Notes under the pieces: model-generated
The model's input: only the letters and a program-made list of their open reading frames with translations
The model's database searches: none
Told to the model about the DNA's origin: nothing
Assembly (NCBI GenBank): GCA_016870485.1
Contig: VGBM01000003.1
Coordinates: 1 to 64,000, forward strand
DNA: 64,000 nt
Source: Actinomycetota bacterium
Lineage (GTDB): Bacteria > Actinomycetota > Thermoleophilia > Gaiellales > F1-60-MAGs149
Reading direction: 5' to 3'
Position numbers and translations under genes: made by a program
Part shown: positions 18,189 to 26,612 of the stretch, in pieces
How positions within the stretch are numbered: position 1 is the stretch's first letter
Layout: each line of letters begins with the position of its first letter

Positions 18189-18536
18189 GTGCACGCGCTC
18201 CAGTTCTACAGCCCGCTCGTCACCGACCAGATCAAGGGCCGCCGCAAGACGGTCACGATCCGGCTCGGCGACAAGAGCCGCAAGTACGAGAAGGGCATGA
18301 TCGTGGCCGTCCTCGTCGGGCAGCGCTTCGGGCCGCGCGAGCGCGTCTTCGACGCCGTCATCGACAAGGTCGAGGTGAAGCCGCTCGGCGACGTCTCGCC
18401 GCGCGAGATCCAGCACGAGAACCCGCAGTTGAGGACCCTCGACGAGTTCGGCGACTTCCTGCGCCGGCTCTACAACCGCGAGGTGCGCGAGGACGACCTC
18501 GTCACCGTCATCCACTTCTCGGAGATCCGCGCATGA
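18189..18536 (+). CDS. ASCH-domain protein
   Basis: A 115-residue single-domain protein of the ASCH (PUA-like, RNA-binding) type. The N-terminal LQFYSPLVTDQIKGRRKTVT carries the conserved G-K/R-K-T loop, followed by beta strands. Bacterial ASCH proteins include ribonucleases and base-modified-nucleotide hydrolases; the role here is unknown. The alternative ATG at 18180 overlaps the promoter hexamer. The TGA overlaps the next ATG, giving translational coupling to a dehydrogenase. Confidence 0.82.
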   Translation: MHALQFYSPLVTDQIKGRRKTVTIRLGDKSRKYEKGMIVAVLVGQRFGPRERVFDAVIDKVEVKPLGDVSPREIQHENPQLRTLDEFGDFLRRLYNREVREDDLVTVIHFSEIRA

Positions 18537-19408
18537 CCCGCATCGCCTGCATCGGCCTCGGCACGATGGGCGGCCCGATGGCCGGCCACCTGCTCGACGC
18601 CGGCCACGAGGTCGCCGTCTGGAACCGCACCCCCGACAAGGCCGACGACCTCGTCGCGCGCGGGGCGCGGCGCGCCGCCACCCCCGCGGACTGCGCCGCG
18701 GACGCCGACGTCGTCGTCACCTGCGTGTCCGACTCGCCCGACCTCGAGGCGGTCGTGCTCGGCGCGGACGGCGCGGCGGCCGGGATGCGCGAGGGCGCGA
18801 TCCTGCTCGACTGCTCCACCGTCGCCCCGTCCACCGAGACGCGGATCGCCGAGGCGCTCGCGGCGCGCGGCTGCGAGGTCGTCGACGCGCCCCTGTCGGG
18901 CGGCGCCGAGGGCGCGCGCAACGGCACCTGCACGGCCTTCGTCGGCGGCTCCGAGGCCGCCTTCGCGGCCGTCCGCCCCGCGCTCGAGGCGTTCTGCAAG
19001 ACGATCACGCACCTCGGGCCGACCGGCGCGGGCCAGGCCGCCAAGGCCGTCAACCAGATCATCATCAGCGGCACCTACGCCTCGGTCGGCGAGGGCCTCG
19101 CCTACGCGGAGCGCGCCGGCCTCCCGCTCGAGGCGCTCGTCGAGGCGCTGTCCGGCGGCGCCGCCGACTCGTGGATCCTGCGTAACCGCTCCCCGAAGTA
19201 CATCAGCCGCACGTACGACCCGGGCTTCCGGACGGTGCTGCACCGCAAGGACCTCGGCATCGCGATCAGCGAGGGCGAGGAGCTCGGCCTCGACCTGCGC
19301 CTGACGCGGCTGATCGCCGCCTGGCAGGACGCGCTGATCGCCGCCGGCTACGGCGAGGAGGACTCCTCCGCGCTCGGCCGGATCGGCACCGGCGACGTGA
19401 CGCCGTAG
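18533..19408 (+). CDS. 3-hydroxyisobutyrate dehydrogenase-family oxidoreductase
   Basis: A 291-residue beta-hydroxyacid dehydrogenase. The N-terminal Rossmann motif is GLGTMGGPMAGHLL, the substrate-binding loop is DAPLSGGAEGA near residue 120, and the catalytic Lys lies in GAGQAAKAVNQ near 170. It should oxidise a 3-hydroxyacid (such as 3-hydroxyisobutyrate or tartronate semialdehyde) with NAD(P). It overlaps the ASCH gene by 4 bp at its start and the GNAT gene by 1 bp at its end. Confidence 0.9.
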   Translation: MTRIACIGLGTMGGPMAGHLLDAGHEVAVWNRTPDKADDLVARGARRAATPADCAADADVVVTCVSDSPDLEAVVLGADGAAAGMREGAILLDCSTVAPSTETRIAEALAARGCEVVDAPLSGGAEGARNGTCTAFVGGSEAAFAAVRPALEAFCKTITHLGPTGAGQAAKAVNQIIISGTYASVGEGLAYAERAGLPLEALVEALSGGAADSWILRNRSPKYISRTYDPGFRTVLHRKDLGIAISEGEELGLDLRLTRLIAAWQDALIAAGYGEEDSSALGRIGTGDVTP

Positions 19409-19908
19409 TGCAGGAGGCGCGGGTCACGTCGGCCCGGCTCGAACTGCGGACGATCCCGCCGTCCGCGGCAGCCATGTTGCCCGACGATCGTGCCGGCGCC
19501 GAGCGGATCCTCGGCTGCGCGCTCGAGTCGACGTGGCCGCACGCGGCGCTCCTCGAGATCCTGACCGCGCAGGCCGACATGCGCGACGGCGCCGAGCGGT
19601 ATGTCGCATGGGCGATCATCGACCGCGGGACGGCAACGGTGATCGGCGACATCGGCTTCCACGGGCCGCCGGATGCCGACGGTCTGATCGAGGTGGGCTA
19701 CAGCGTGGAGCCGGCGTGGCGCCGGCGTGGGATCGCCGGCGAGGCGCTCACGGCCCTGCTCGCGTGGGTCGAGCGCGAGCCGGGCGTGCGTGGCGTCACC
19801 GCAGGTTGCGCACCGGACAACGTCGCGTCGATCCGCCTGCTCGAGTCGCACGGTTTCGCGCGCACCGGCACGGCGGATGCGGCCGGTGATATGCGCTGGC
19901 TGCGCTGA
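19408..19908 (+). CDS. GNAT-family N-acetyltransferase
   Basis: A 166-residue acetyltransferase (Acetyltransf_3, RimJ/RimL-like). Acetyl-CoA motif A is AWRRRGIAGEALTALL, and the C-terminal NVASIRLLESHGF is typical of the family. The GTG start overlaps the preceding TAG by one base. An AGGAGG at 19411-19416 lies inside the frame, but no start codon follows it at a usable distance. The acceptor (protein N-terminus or small amine) is unknown. Confidence 0.83.
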   Translation: MQEARVTSARLELRTIPPSAAAMLPDDRAGAERILGCALESTWPHAALLEILTAQADMRDGAERYVAWAIIDRGTATVIGDIGFHGPPDADGLIEVGYSVEPAWRRRGIAGEALTALLAWVEREPGVRGVTAGCAPDNVASIRLLESHGFARTGTADAAGDMRWLR

Positions 19909-20211
19909 TCAGGCGTCGGCGCCGGGCAGCTGGACGGGGCCGCGGTCGGGCGGCTCCGCCTTGCGCCGGATCGGCACCCCGAAGGCCTCGCCGTCGCGCA
20001 GGGGCGTGCCGCAGACGCGGCAGTCGACCTGCATGATCGAGCGCATCGGCGCGTGGCAGGACGGGCAGTCGCGGATCATCGGGCTGCCGCAGTCCGGGCA
20101 GTCGGCGAGATCGGGCGGCCCCTCGAGCTCCATGTAGCGCTTCGCGAAGCCGCAGCGCCCGCAGAGGATGATCGCGTCGCCGAGGACCCTGCGCTTGTCG
20201 TCCTTGTCCAT
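19909..20211 (-). CDS. Zinc-knuckle protein with four CxxC pairs
   Basis: A 100-residue protein with four CxxC knuckles: Cys17/20, Cys38/41, Cys49/52 and Cys64/67, enough for two zinc sites. It resembles the DUF2321-like group of small zinc-ribbon proteins. No catalytic motif is seen; nucleic-acid or protein binding is possible. The ATG follows a TACGCT hexamer (20220-20225) with an 8-nt spacer. Its stop abuts the stop of the GNAT gene. Confidence 0.78.
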   Translation of the reverse strand: MDKDDKRRVLGDAIILCGRCGFAKRYMELEGPPDLADCPDCGSPMIRDCPSCHAPMRSIMQVDCRVCGTPLRDGEAFGVPIRRKAEPPDRGPVQLPGADA

Positions 20212-20282
20212 CGCCGCGAAGCGTATGCGGGATCGCCGCACCGGGGCTTGACTTCCCCGCCCGCTCCGCACACGCTACGTCG

Positions 20283-20546
20283 GTGCAGACGTGGATCATG
20301 GTCCTGTTCGGAGCCGCGCACACCGTGCTCGGCCTCGCCGTGTTCGGCTTCGTCGCCTGGCTGATGCTCGGCGGCGAGGAGGACGAGGCGGGCGGCACCG
20401 ACGACGGCGGCGGCGGGGGCGGCCTGCGGCCGCGTCCGTGGCGGCCCGGACCCGGCCGGCCGCGCCGGCGCCGCGGCCCCCTGCGCATGCCGGAGGTCAG
20501 CCGCCGGCGAGGTCCCGCCGTGCGAATCGCACGGCAGCCGCGCTGA
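20283..20546 (+). CDS. Small single-span membrane protein
   Basis: An 87-residue frame from GTG 20283 (ATG at 20298 is an alternative). It has one hydrophobic helix (about residues 5-28), a Gly/Asp-rich linker, and a strongly basic Pro/Arg-rich tail. The last 50 bp overlap the 3' end of the opposite-strand ABC permease gene, so the basic tail may be partly a by-product of that overlap. No family recognised; moderate doubt that it is a real gene. Confidence 0.4.
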   Translation: MQTWIMVLFGAAHTVLGLAVFGFVAWLMLGGEEDEAGGTDDGGGGGGLRPRPWRPGPGRPRRRRGPLRMPEVSRRRGPAVRIARQPR

Positions 20547-21294
20547 GCGGCGCCAGCGCGTAGAGGGCGAGCACGGCGATGTCGCCCCACGCGACCTCGC
20601 CGCGCTGCAGGAGCGGCGCCGGGTCGAAGAACGCGAACGGCGTCGCCTGCGCCAGCCCGGCGATCGGCTTCCACAGGGGCAGGAGGAAGCTCGCGGCGTA
20701 GAGGACCACGATCACGCCGACGGACCAGGCCAGCGCGCGCCCGCGCTCGGAGGCGAAGGCCGAGAAGAGGAAGCCGAGCCCGCCGAGCGCCAGGAGCAGG
20801 AGGCCGCCCTGGGCGCCCGCCACCAGCATCGTCCAGGGCGCGATCTCGCCCATCGGATCGGTCACGCCGATCGCCAGGAGGCAGCCGAGCGCGTAGGCCT
20901 CGCCGAGCAGGAGGCAACCCGGCACGAGCACCGCGAGGTGCGATGCGAACCAGCGGCCGCGCGACAGCGGCCGCGCAAGCGCGAGCGCGAGGGAGCCGGC
21001 CTCGAGCTCGCCGCTGATCGCGCGGACCGCGAGCCCGACGCTGAACAGGCCGCCGCCGAGCAGGAAGATCGGGTGCTCGAAGCCGACCGACGCCCACTGG
21101 GCGAGCGGGTCGATGCCGACGAGGTCGAGCAGGTCGCCGAACTCGTTGGCCTGCGCCTCGAGCTGGGCGGTGAAGACCTCGCTGGTCGCGAACACCGCCA
21201 CGAGCAGAAAGCCCCACGCGCCGATCAGCAGGAACTCGAGCGGCATGCGCACGCGCTGCTCGGCGATCAGCCGGCGGATCAGGGGCCCGCTCAC
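20497..21294 (-). CDS. ABC-2 type transporter permease
   Basis: A 265-residue membrane protein with about six helices in the ABC-2 layout, including the cytoplasmic segment SGELEAGSLALALARPLSR that is typical of ABC-2 permeases (E-G-T/S-L-x-L-L-x-x-P). It partners the ATPase encoded immediately upstream, with a 4-bp overlap. The exported substrate (drug, lipid or glycan) cannot be inferred. Confidence 0.87.
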   Translation of the reverse strand: MSGPLIRRLIAEQRVRMPLEFLLIGAWGFLLVAVFATSEVFTAQLEAQANEFGDLLDLVGIDPLAQWASVGFEHPIFLLGGGLFSVGLAVRAISGELEAGSLALALARPLSRGRWFASHLAVLVPGCLLLGEAYALGCLLAIGVTDPMGEIAPWTMLVAGAQGGLLLLALGGLGFLFSAFASERGRALAWSVGVIVVLYAASFLLPLWKPIAGLAQATPFAFFDPAPLLQRGEVAWGDIAVLALYALAPLSAAAVRFARRDLAGG

Positions 21295-22178
21295 GGCGCC
21301 GCCTCGCCGTAGTACTCCATGAAGACCTCGTCGAGGGAGGCCTCCTGGATCCGCACGTCGCGCGGCGCGAGGGCCGCGAGGGCGGTGAGCAGCGGCCCGA
21401 GCTCGCCGTAGTGCGAGAACGTCGCGCGCCCGCCCGCGCGGTCGACGAGCTCGCAGCCCGGCAGCTCGATCGCGGCGACGGGGTCCGCGACCTCGACCAC
21501 GACCTGGCGGGAGCGCCGCTGGGCGATCTCGCCGATCGTGCCCGCGCCGACGATCGCGCCGTCGCGGATCATCGTGACCGTGTCGCAGAGCGCCTCGACC
21601 TCGGCCAGCACGTGGCTCGAGAAGAGGATCGCGCGGCCCGCGTCGCGGCGGTCGCGCAGGAGCGCGAGGAGGCCGCTCATGACGAGCGGGTCGAGGCCCT
21701 CGCCGGGCTCGTCGAGGATCAGGAGCGCCGGGTCGTGCTGGACGGCCTGCAGCACGCCGAGCTTCTGGCGCATGCCCTTCGAGTAGGTGCGCACCGGCCG
21801 CGCGAGGTCCTCGTCGGTCATGCGCAGGTGCGCGCAGGCCGCCTCGCGCAGGACGGGCGGGCGCTCCGACAGGGCGGCGAAGTGGTCGAGCAGGTCACGG
21901 CCCCGCATGCGCCCGTAGAGGCCCGGGTCGGAGGGCAGGAAGCCGAGCTCCGTGCGCACCTGGGGCCGCGACCAGGGGTCGCCGCCGAGCAGGGACACCT
22001 CCCCGCCGTCGGCGCGCAGGAGGCCGACGAGGATCCGCATCGCGGTCGTCTTGCCGGCGCCGTTGGGGCCGAGGAAGCCGCGGATCTCCCCCGGGGAGAC
22101 CGCGAGGTCGATGGCGTCGAGGGCGACGAAGGAGCCGAAGCGCTTCGACACCCCACGCAGCTGGGCGGCGGGGGGCAC
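21291..22178 (-). CDS. ABC transporter ATP-binding protein
   Basis: A 295-residue ATPase of the CcmA/NatA type. It shows Walker A GPNGAGKTT, a signature region YSKGMRQKLGVLQA, Walker B LLILDEPGEGLD, and the H-loop SSHVLAE, followed by a C-terminal regulatory segment. The GTG at 22178 is preferred because AAGAGG lies upstream; an in-frame GTG at 22217 would add 13 residues. It overlaps the permease start by 4 bp. The TACCCTA sequence near 22242 can serve as -10 for both this gene and the divergent E2 gene. Confidence 0.9.
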   Translation of the reverse strand: MPPAAQLRGVSKRFGSFVALDAIDLAVSPGEIRGFLGPNGAGKTTAMRILVGLLRADGGEVSLLGGDPWSRPQVRTELGFLPSDPGLYGRMRGRDLLDHFAALSERPPVLREAACAHLRMTDEDLARPVRTYSKGMRQKLGVLQAVQHDPALLILDEPGEGLDPLVMSGLLALLRDRRDAGRAILFSSHVLAEVEALCDTVTMIRDGAIVGAGTIGEIAQRRSRQVVVEVADPVAAIELPGCELVDRAGGRATFSHYGELGPLLTALAALAPRDVRIQEASLDEVFMEYYGEAAP

Positions 22179-22241
22179 GACAGGCCTCTTCGCGGCCGGG
22201 GCGCCGCCCGGCCGCACACCGCGGTCCGGGCGAAGGAGCGC

Positions 22242-22247
22242 TAGGGT
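22242..22247. promoter_or_regulatory. Shared divergent -10 element
   Basis: CTAGGGTA reads as TAGGGT on the plus strand (toward the E2 gene) and as TACCCT on the minus strand (toward the ABC genes). The two -10 boxes are the same six bases, so RNA polymerase would compete for one site. Confidence 0.4.
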
Positions 22248-22284
22248 ACGCGGGCAAGCCGCTGGACCCCCAGGAGGTCACGCG

Positions 22285-23745
22285 ATGGCGGTCGCGAGCA
22301 ACGTCGATGTGGTGATGCCCCAGATGGGCTCGAGCGTCACGGAGGGCACAATCAGCCGCTGGCTGAAGCAGGTCGGCGACGCCGTCCAGGCCGACGAGAC
22401 CATCGTCGAGATATCGACCGACAAGGTCGACACCGAGGTGCCGTCGCCCGCCGGCGGCGTGGTCGTCGAGATCCTCGTCGCCGAGGGCGTGACCGTCGAC
22501 GTCGGCACCCGCATCGCCGTGCTGTCGACCGACCCGAACGCCGTCCCGGCCGCTCCGGCCGCGCCCGCGGCCCCGGCCGAGCCGGCCCCCGCGCCGCCGG
22601 CGCCCGAGCCCGTCGCCGCGGCCCCCGCAGCGCCCGCGGCCGAGCCCGTCGCCGCTCCGCCCGCCGCCCCCGTGGCGGCCGCCGCTCCGCCCGCCCCCGT
22701 CGCCGACTCCGACGCCGAGGGCCGCGCCTTCGTCTCCCCGGTCGTCGCCCGGATGCTCGCCGAGCACGGCCTCGACATCGGCCAGATCACCGGCTCCGGC
22801 CGCGGCGGCCGCGTGACCAAGAAGGACGTCGAGGCGTTCCTCGCCGCGCGCGCCTCCGGCGGCGCCCTCGCCGCGCCCGCCGCCGAGCCGACGGCCGTCG
22901 TCGCCCCGCCGGCGACGCCCGCCGCGCCCCCGGCCGCTCCGCCCGCCGCCGCGGCGCCCGCGGCGCCGGCCGCTCCGGCGGCCCCCGCCGCCCCGGCGGC
23001 TCCGCCCGCGCCCGCCGCCCCGGCCGCCGGCGAGGAGGTCTACACCTTCTCCCGCGTCCGCGAGGTGACCGCGAAGCACATGCGCGAGTCGATCGACACG
23101 GCCGCGCACGTCACGCAGGTCTGGGAGGTCGACCTCGGCCGCGTGACCGAGATCCGCAGCCGGCTGAAGCCGAAGTTCCAGGGCGACTACGGCGTCAGCC
23201 TGTCGTTCCTGCCGTTCATCATGCGCGCCACCGTCGACGCGATCGCCGCCTGGCCGTGGATGAACGCGGAGGTGCGCGACGGCGAGGCGCTGATCAAGCG
23301 CTACGTCAACCTCGGCATGGCCGTCGCCGTCGACGACGGCAAGGGCCTGCTCGTGCCGTCGATCAAGAACGCGGAGACGCTCAACCTGCTCGGGCTCGCG
23401 CAGGCCGTCAAGGACTTCGCCGACCGCGGCCGCGCCAAGCAGCTGACGATCGACGACCTCGCGGGCGGCACCTTCACGATCACGAACCCGGGCGTCTTCG
23501 GCTCGCTCTACGGCACGCCGATCATCCCCGTCGGCCAGGTCGGCATCCTCGACACCGGCGCGATCGTGCGGCGGCCGATGGCCGTCGCCGGCCCCGGCGG
23601 CTCCGAGGCGATCGCGATCCGCCCGATGATGTACGTCTCGCTGAGCTTCGACCACCGCCTGATCGACGGCGCCTACGCCTCGCAGTTCATGGCCCAGGTC
23701 AAGCAGAACCTCGAGACGTGGGACGAGGAGGCGTTCGGGGCGTGA
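22285..23745 (+). CDS. 2-oxoacid dehydrogenase E2 (dihydrolipoyl acyltransferase)
   Basis: A 486-residue E2 subunit. The order is one N-terminal lipoyl domain with acceptor Lys47 (STDKVDTEV), an Ala/Pro linker, a peripheral-subunit-binding domain at about 150-190 (SPVVARMLAEHG), a second long Ala/Pro linker, and the catalytic domain with His457 and Asp461 (SFDHRLIDG). It transfers acyl groups from E1 to CoA in a 2-oxoglutarate, pyruvate or branched-chain complex; which one is not clear, and no E1 or E3 is in the window. The stop overlaps lipB, so lipoate attachment is encoded next to its acceptor. Start after CAGGAGG. Confidence 0.93.
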   Translation: MAVASNVDVVMPQMGSSVTEGTISRWLKQVGDAVQADETIVEISTDKVDTEVPSPAGGVVVEILVAEGVTVDVGTRIAVLSTDPNAVPAAPAAPAAPAEPAPAPPAPEPVAAAPAAPAAEPVAAPPAAPVAAAAPPAPVADSDAEGRAFVSPVVARMLAEHGLDIGQITGSGRGGRVTKKDVEAFLAARASGGALAAPAAEPTAVVAPPATPAAPPAAPPAAAAPAAPAAPAAPAAPAAPPAPAAPAAGEEVYTFSRVREVTAKHMRESIDTAAHVTQVWEVDLGRVTEIRSRLKPKFQGDYGVSLSFLPFIMRATVDAIAAWPWMNAEVRDGEALIKRYVNLGMAVAVDDGKGLLVPSIKNAETLNLLGLAQAVKDFADRGRAKQLTIDDLAGGTFTITNPGVFGSLYGTPIIPVGQVGILDTGAIVRRPMAVAGPGGSEAIAIRPMMYVSLSFDHRLIDGAYASQFMAQVKQNLETWDEEAFGA

Positions 23746-24422
23746 GCGCTCCCGCCGCGACCGCGGCCTACCTCCTCGACCTGCCGGGGCTGACGCCCTA
23801 CGACGGGGCGCTGGCCACCATGGCCGACCTGGCGGGCGCCCGCTCGCAGCAGGCGATCCCCGACACGCTGATGCTGCTCGAGCACGAGCCGGTCGTCACG
23901 CTCGGCACCCGCACCGACGTCGCCAGCGAGATCCCACACCCCGCGCTCCTCGAGCAGCGCGGCATCGGCGTCGTGGAGGTCGCCCGCGGCGGCCGCGCGA
24001 CGTACCACGGGCCCGGCCAGCTGGTCGGCTACCCGATCCTCGATCTCGCCCCGCTCGGCCGCGACCTGCGCCGCTACGTCGAGACCCTGGAGGGCGCGCT
24101 GATCGACGCGCTCGGCGACCTCGGCGTCGCCGCGGAGGCGCGCGAGGGGGAGGAGCACACCGGCGTCTGGGTCGAGGACCGCAAGATCGCCTCGATCGGC
24201 GTCCACGTCGCCCAGTGGATCACCACGCACGGCTTCGCGCTCAACGTCGACTGCGACCTCGGCCCGTTCGACCTCTTCGTCGGCTGCGGGCTGCAGGAGA
24301 CGCGCTACACGACCGCCGCCCTCGAGGCCGGCCGGCCGATCGACCGCGCCGAGGCCTCCGCGGCCGTCCTCGCCCGGCTCGGCGAGCGCCTCGGCCGCAG
24401 CTGGGAGCCGCTGCCCCTGTGA
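23742..24422 (+). CDS. lipB: Octanoyltransferase LipB
   Basis: A 226-residue enzyme that moves octanoate from acyl carrier protein to lipoyl domains. The family motif RGGRATYHGPGQLVGYP is present; catalytic Lys148 lies in RKIASIG and nucleophile Cys182 in VGCGLQET. The GTG overlaps the E2 stop (GTGA) and its own stop overlaps the next GTG in the same way, forming a tightly coupled run. Confidence 0.95.
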   Translation: MSAPAATAAYLLDLPGLTPYDGALATMADLAGARSQQAIPDTLMLLEHEPVVTLGTRTDVASEIPHPALLEQRGIGVVEVARGGRATYHGPGQLVGYPILDLAPLGRDLRRYVETLEGALIDALGDLGVAAEAREGEEHTGVWVEDRKIASIGVHVAQWITTHGFALNVDCDLGPFDLFVGCGLQETRYTTAALEAGRPIDRAEASAAVLARLGERLGRSWEPLPL

Positions 24423-24778
24423 TCGCGGAGCACCGCTACACCGTCTTCGCGAGCGACCTCGTGCGCTCGCGGCAGTTCTACGAGAACCGGCTCGGCTGCA
24501 CCCTGTCGGAGCTCGACGAGAACGGCTTCGTGGCGACCCGCGACGGCCTGCGCGTCGAGGTCGAGGGCGGGGCCGTGCGCCGCAAGTTCAGCAAGAAGTG
24601 GCTGGCCGAGGCCGGCCTCTACATCACCCTCGTGGTCGACGACTTCGACGCGATGCTCGCCGAGCTCAAGGAGCGCGACGCGCCCTTCCTCGACGACGTC
24701 ACCGAGCTCGGCGACGGGCGGCGCGTGACGGGCATCGCCGATCCCGACGGCGTCCTCTACGAGATCCGCGAGGCCTGA
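24419..24778 (+). CDS. VOC-superfamily (glyoxalase-like) protein
   Basis: A 119-residue vicinal-oxygen-chelate protein with two beta-alpha-beta-beta-beta modules: YTVFASDLVRSRQFYENRLG opens the first, and ADPDGVLYEIREA closes the second with the usual C-terminal Glu. Metal ligands are not complete enough to assign glyoxalase or dioxygenase activity. It is inserted between lipB and lipA with a 4-bp overlap, which suggests co-translation, but no lipoate role is established. Confidence 0.82.
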   Translation: MIAEHRYTVFASDLVRSRQFYENRLGCTLSELDENGFVATRDGLRVEVEGGAVRRKFSKKWLAEAGLYITLVVDDFDAMLAELKERDAPFLDDVTELGDGRRVTGIADPDGVLYEIREA

Positions 24779-24779
24779 C

Positions 24780-25706
24780 GTGCCCTGGGGGCCCGAGGCG
24801 AAGACGCGGCCCGACTGGATGCGGGTGCGCGCGGCGAGCCCGGGCTCGCGCTTCGACGAGCTGACGGGGATCGTGCGCGAGAACGGCCTCCACACCGTCT
24901 GCGAGGAGGCCGGCTGCCCCAACATCGGCGAGTGCTGGGGCCGCGGCACCGCGACCTTCCAGATCATGGGCGACACCTGCACGCGCGCCTGCCGCTACTG
25001 CGCCGTCACGAGCGGCAAGCGCGGCGAGGCGCTCGACCCGCTCGAGCCCGCCAAGCTGGCGGCCGCGGCGGAGCGGATGGGCCTGCGCCACGTCGTGGTC
25101 ACGAGCGTCGACCGCGACGACCTCCCCGACAAGGGCGCCGAGCACTGGGCGCAGACGATCCGCGCGCTGCGCCGCCGCACCCCCGAGCTGCAGGTCGAGG
25201 TGCTCGTGCCCGACTTCCTCGGCTCCGAGGACGACGCGATGCTGACCGTCCTCGCGGCCGAGCCGCACGTCTACAACCACAACATCGAGACCGTGCGCCG
25301 GGTCCAGCCCGTGGTGCGCGTCAAGGGCGACTACGACCGCGCGCTGTGGATCCTGCGCCGGGCCAAGGAGCTGTGGGCCGAGCACTTCCCCGAGCGCGGG
25401 CCGCTGCTGACGAAGAGCGGCATCATCGTCGGGATGGGCGAGACCGACGACGAGGTCGTCGAGACGATGCGCGACCTGCGCGCCCACGACGTCGACGTCG
25501 TCACGATCGGCCAGTACCTGCAACCCTCCGCGAAGCACCTCCCGCTCGACCGCTGGGTGCCGCTCGACGCGTTCCGCCGCTTTCGCGAGGAGGGCGTCGC
25601 GATGGGCTTCGGCTCGGTCTTCGCCGGCCCGCTCGTGCGCTCCTCGTATCGCGCGGAGGAGCAGCGCCTCGCCGCCGAGGGCGGCAGCCGCGTAGTCGCC
25701 TACTAG
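24780..25706 (+). CDS. lipA: Lipoyl synthase LipA
   Basis: A 308-residue radical-SAM enzyme that inserts two sulfurs into octanoyl-lysine. Both clusters are visible: the auxiliary [4Fe-4S] cysteines 41, 46 and 52 (CEEAGCPNIGEC) and the radical-SAM cysteines 67, 71 and 74 (CTRACRYC). The C-terminal RSSYRAEEQ supplies the conserved serine ligand. The GTG start is one base after the VOC stop. With lipB and E2 this gives a complete endogenous lipoylation route. Confidence 0.97.
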   Translation: MPWGPEAKTRPDWMRVRAASPGSRFDELTGIVRENGLHTVCEEAGCPNIGECWGRGTATFQIMGDTCTRACRYCAVTSGKRGEALDPLEPAKLAAAAERMGLRHVVVTSVDRDDLPDKGAEHWAQTIRALRRRTPELQVEVLVPDFLGSEDDAMLTVLAAEPHVYNHNIETVRRVQPVVRVKGDYDRALWILRRAKELWAEHFPERGPLLTKSGIIVGMGETDDEVVETMRDLRAHDVDVVTIGQYLQPSAKHLPLDRWVPLDAFRRFREEGVAMGFGSVFAGPLVRSSYRAEEQRLAAEGGSRVVAY

Positions 25707-26584
25707 CCGCAGACGAGTCCGACGGGCTCGGGCCGGAGCGCGTGCACGTCGGCGCTCGGCACGATCGCCCGCACGCCGGCGGCGATCTCGTCGGCGCGGT
25801 CGGCCGCGCACCAGACGAGCACCGACGGGCCGGCGCCCGAGAGGGTGACGCCGAGGGCGCCGAGCTCGGCGGTGCGGCTGCGCAGCTCCTGGAAGGTCGG
25901 CATCAGCCCGGCGCGGGCGTCCTGGTGGAGGCGGTCCGTGAGGGCGACGGAGAGGTCGTCGAGGGCGCCGGTGTGCAGCGCGTGCACGAGCAGTGCGGCG
26001 TGTTGGATGTTCCAGACGGCGTCGCCGCGGGGCACGTCGCCGGCGAGGGCCGCGCGGGCGTCGCGCGTCAGGATGCGCTCGTCGGCGACGGCCACGACCA
26101 GGGCGAGGCCGGCGGGCGGCTCGATGCGGCGCGCGGTCGGCGGGTCGCCGGCCGCGATGGTGACCCCGCCGAGCACGCTCGCCGCGACGTTGTCGGGGTG
26201 GCCCTCGATCGTGGAGGCGCGCAGGATCAGGCCGGCGGGGCTGGGCGCGCGGCCGAGCAGCGCGTCCGCAGCGGCCAGCGCGGCCACGATCGCGGCGGCG
26301 GACGAGCCGCAGCCGGCGCCGAGCGGGATGCGGTTGTCGATCGCGATCTGCAGGTCGTCGCCGTTCTCGTCGAGCTCGGCGAGCAGGGTCGCGGCAACGA
26401 GGTTGGTCGCGTCGGCGGGCAGGTCGCCCGCGCCCTCGCCGGCCACCTCCACGGCGAGCGGGCCGGGGCGCCGCTCGACGGCCACGGTCAGGCGCAGGGG
26501 CAGGGCGATGGCCAGGCAGTCGTAGCCCGATCCGAGGTTCGCGGACGAGCCGGGCACGTCGACGGTGACGCGGGTCGCGGACAC
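25703..26584 (-). CDS. thrB: Homoserine kinase
   Basis: A 293-residue GHMP kinase that phosphorylates homoserine for threonine synthesis. It shows the N-terminal PGSSANLGSGYDCL, the ATP loop PLGAGCGSSAAA near residue 90, and the C-terminal LSGAGPSV. The GTG at 26584 has TAGGCT 8 nt upstream. It converges on lipA and overlaps it by 4 bp. No threonine synthase or homoserine dehydrogenase is present in the window. Confidence 0.93.
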   Translation of the reverse strand: MSATRVTVDVPGSSANLGSGYDCLAIALPLRLTVAVERRPGPLAVEVAGEGAGDLPADATNLVAATLLAELDENGDDLQIAIDNRIPLGAGCGSSAAAIVAALAAADALLGRAPSPAGLILRASTIEGHPDNVAASVLGGVTIAAGDPPTARRIEPPAGLALVVAVADERILTRDARAALAGDVPRGDAVWNIQHAALLVHALHTGALDDLSVALTDRLHQDARAGLMPTFQELRSRTAELGALGVTLSGAGPSVLVWCAADRADEIAAGVRAIVPSADVHALRPEPVGLVCG

Positions 26585-26612
26585 GGGGCGGAAGCCTAGA
26601 GCAGGGACCGGG

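Noticed and set aside
22540-23040. Tandem repeats in the E2 gene
   Set aside because: The GCC/CCC-rich repeats are the Ala/Pro swinging-arm linkers normal for E2 proteins, not a genomic repeat element.
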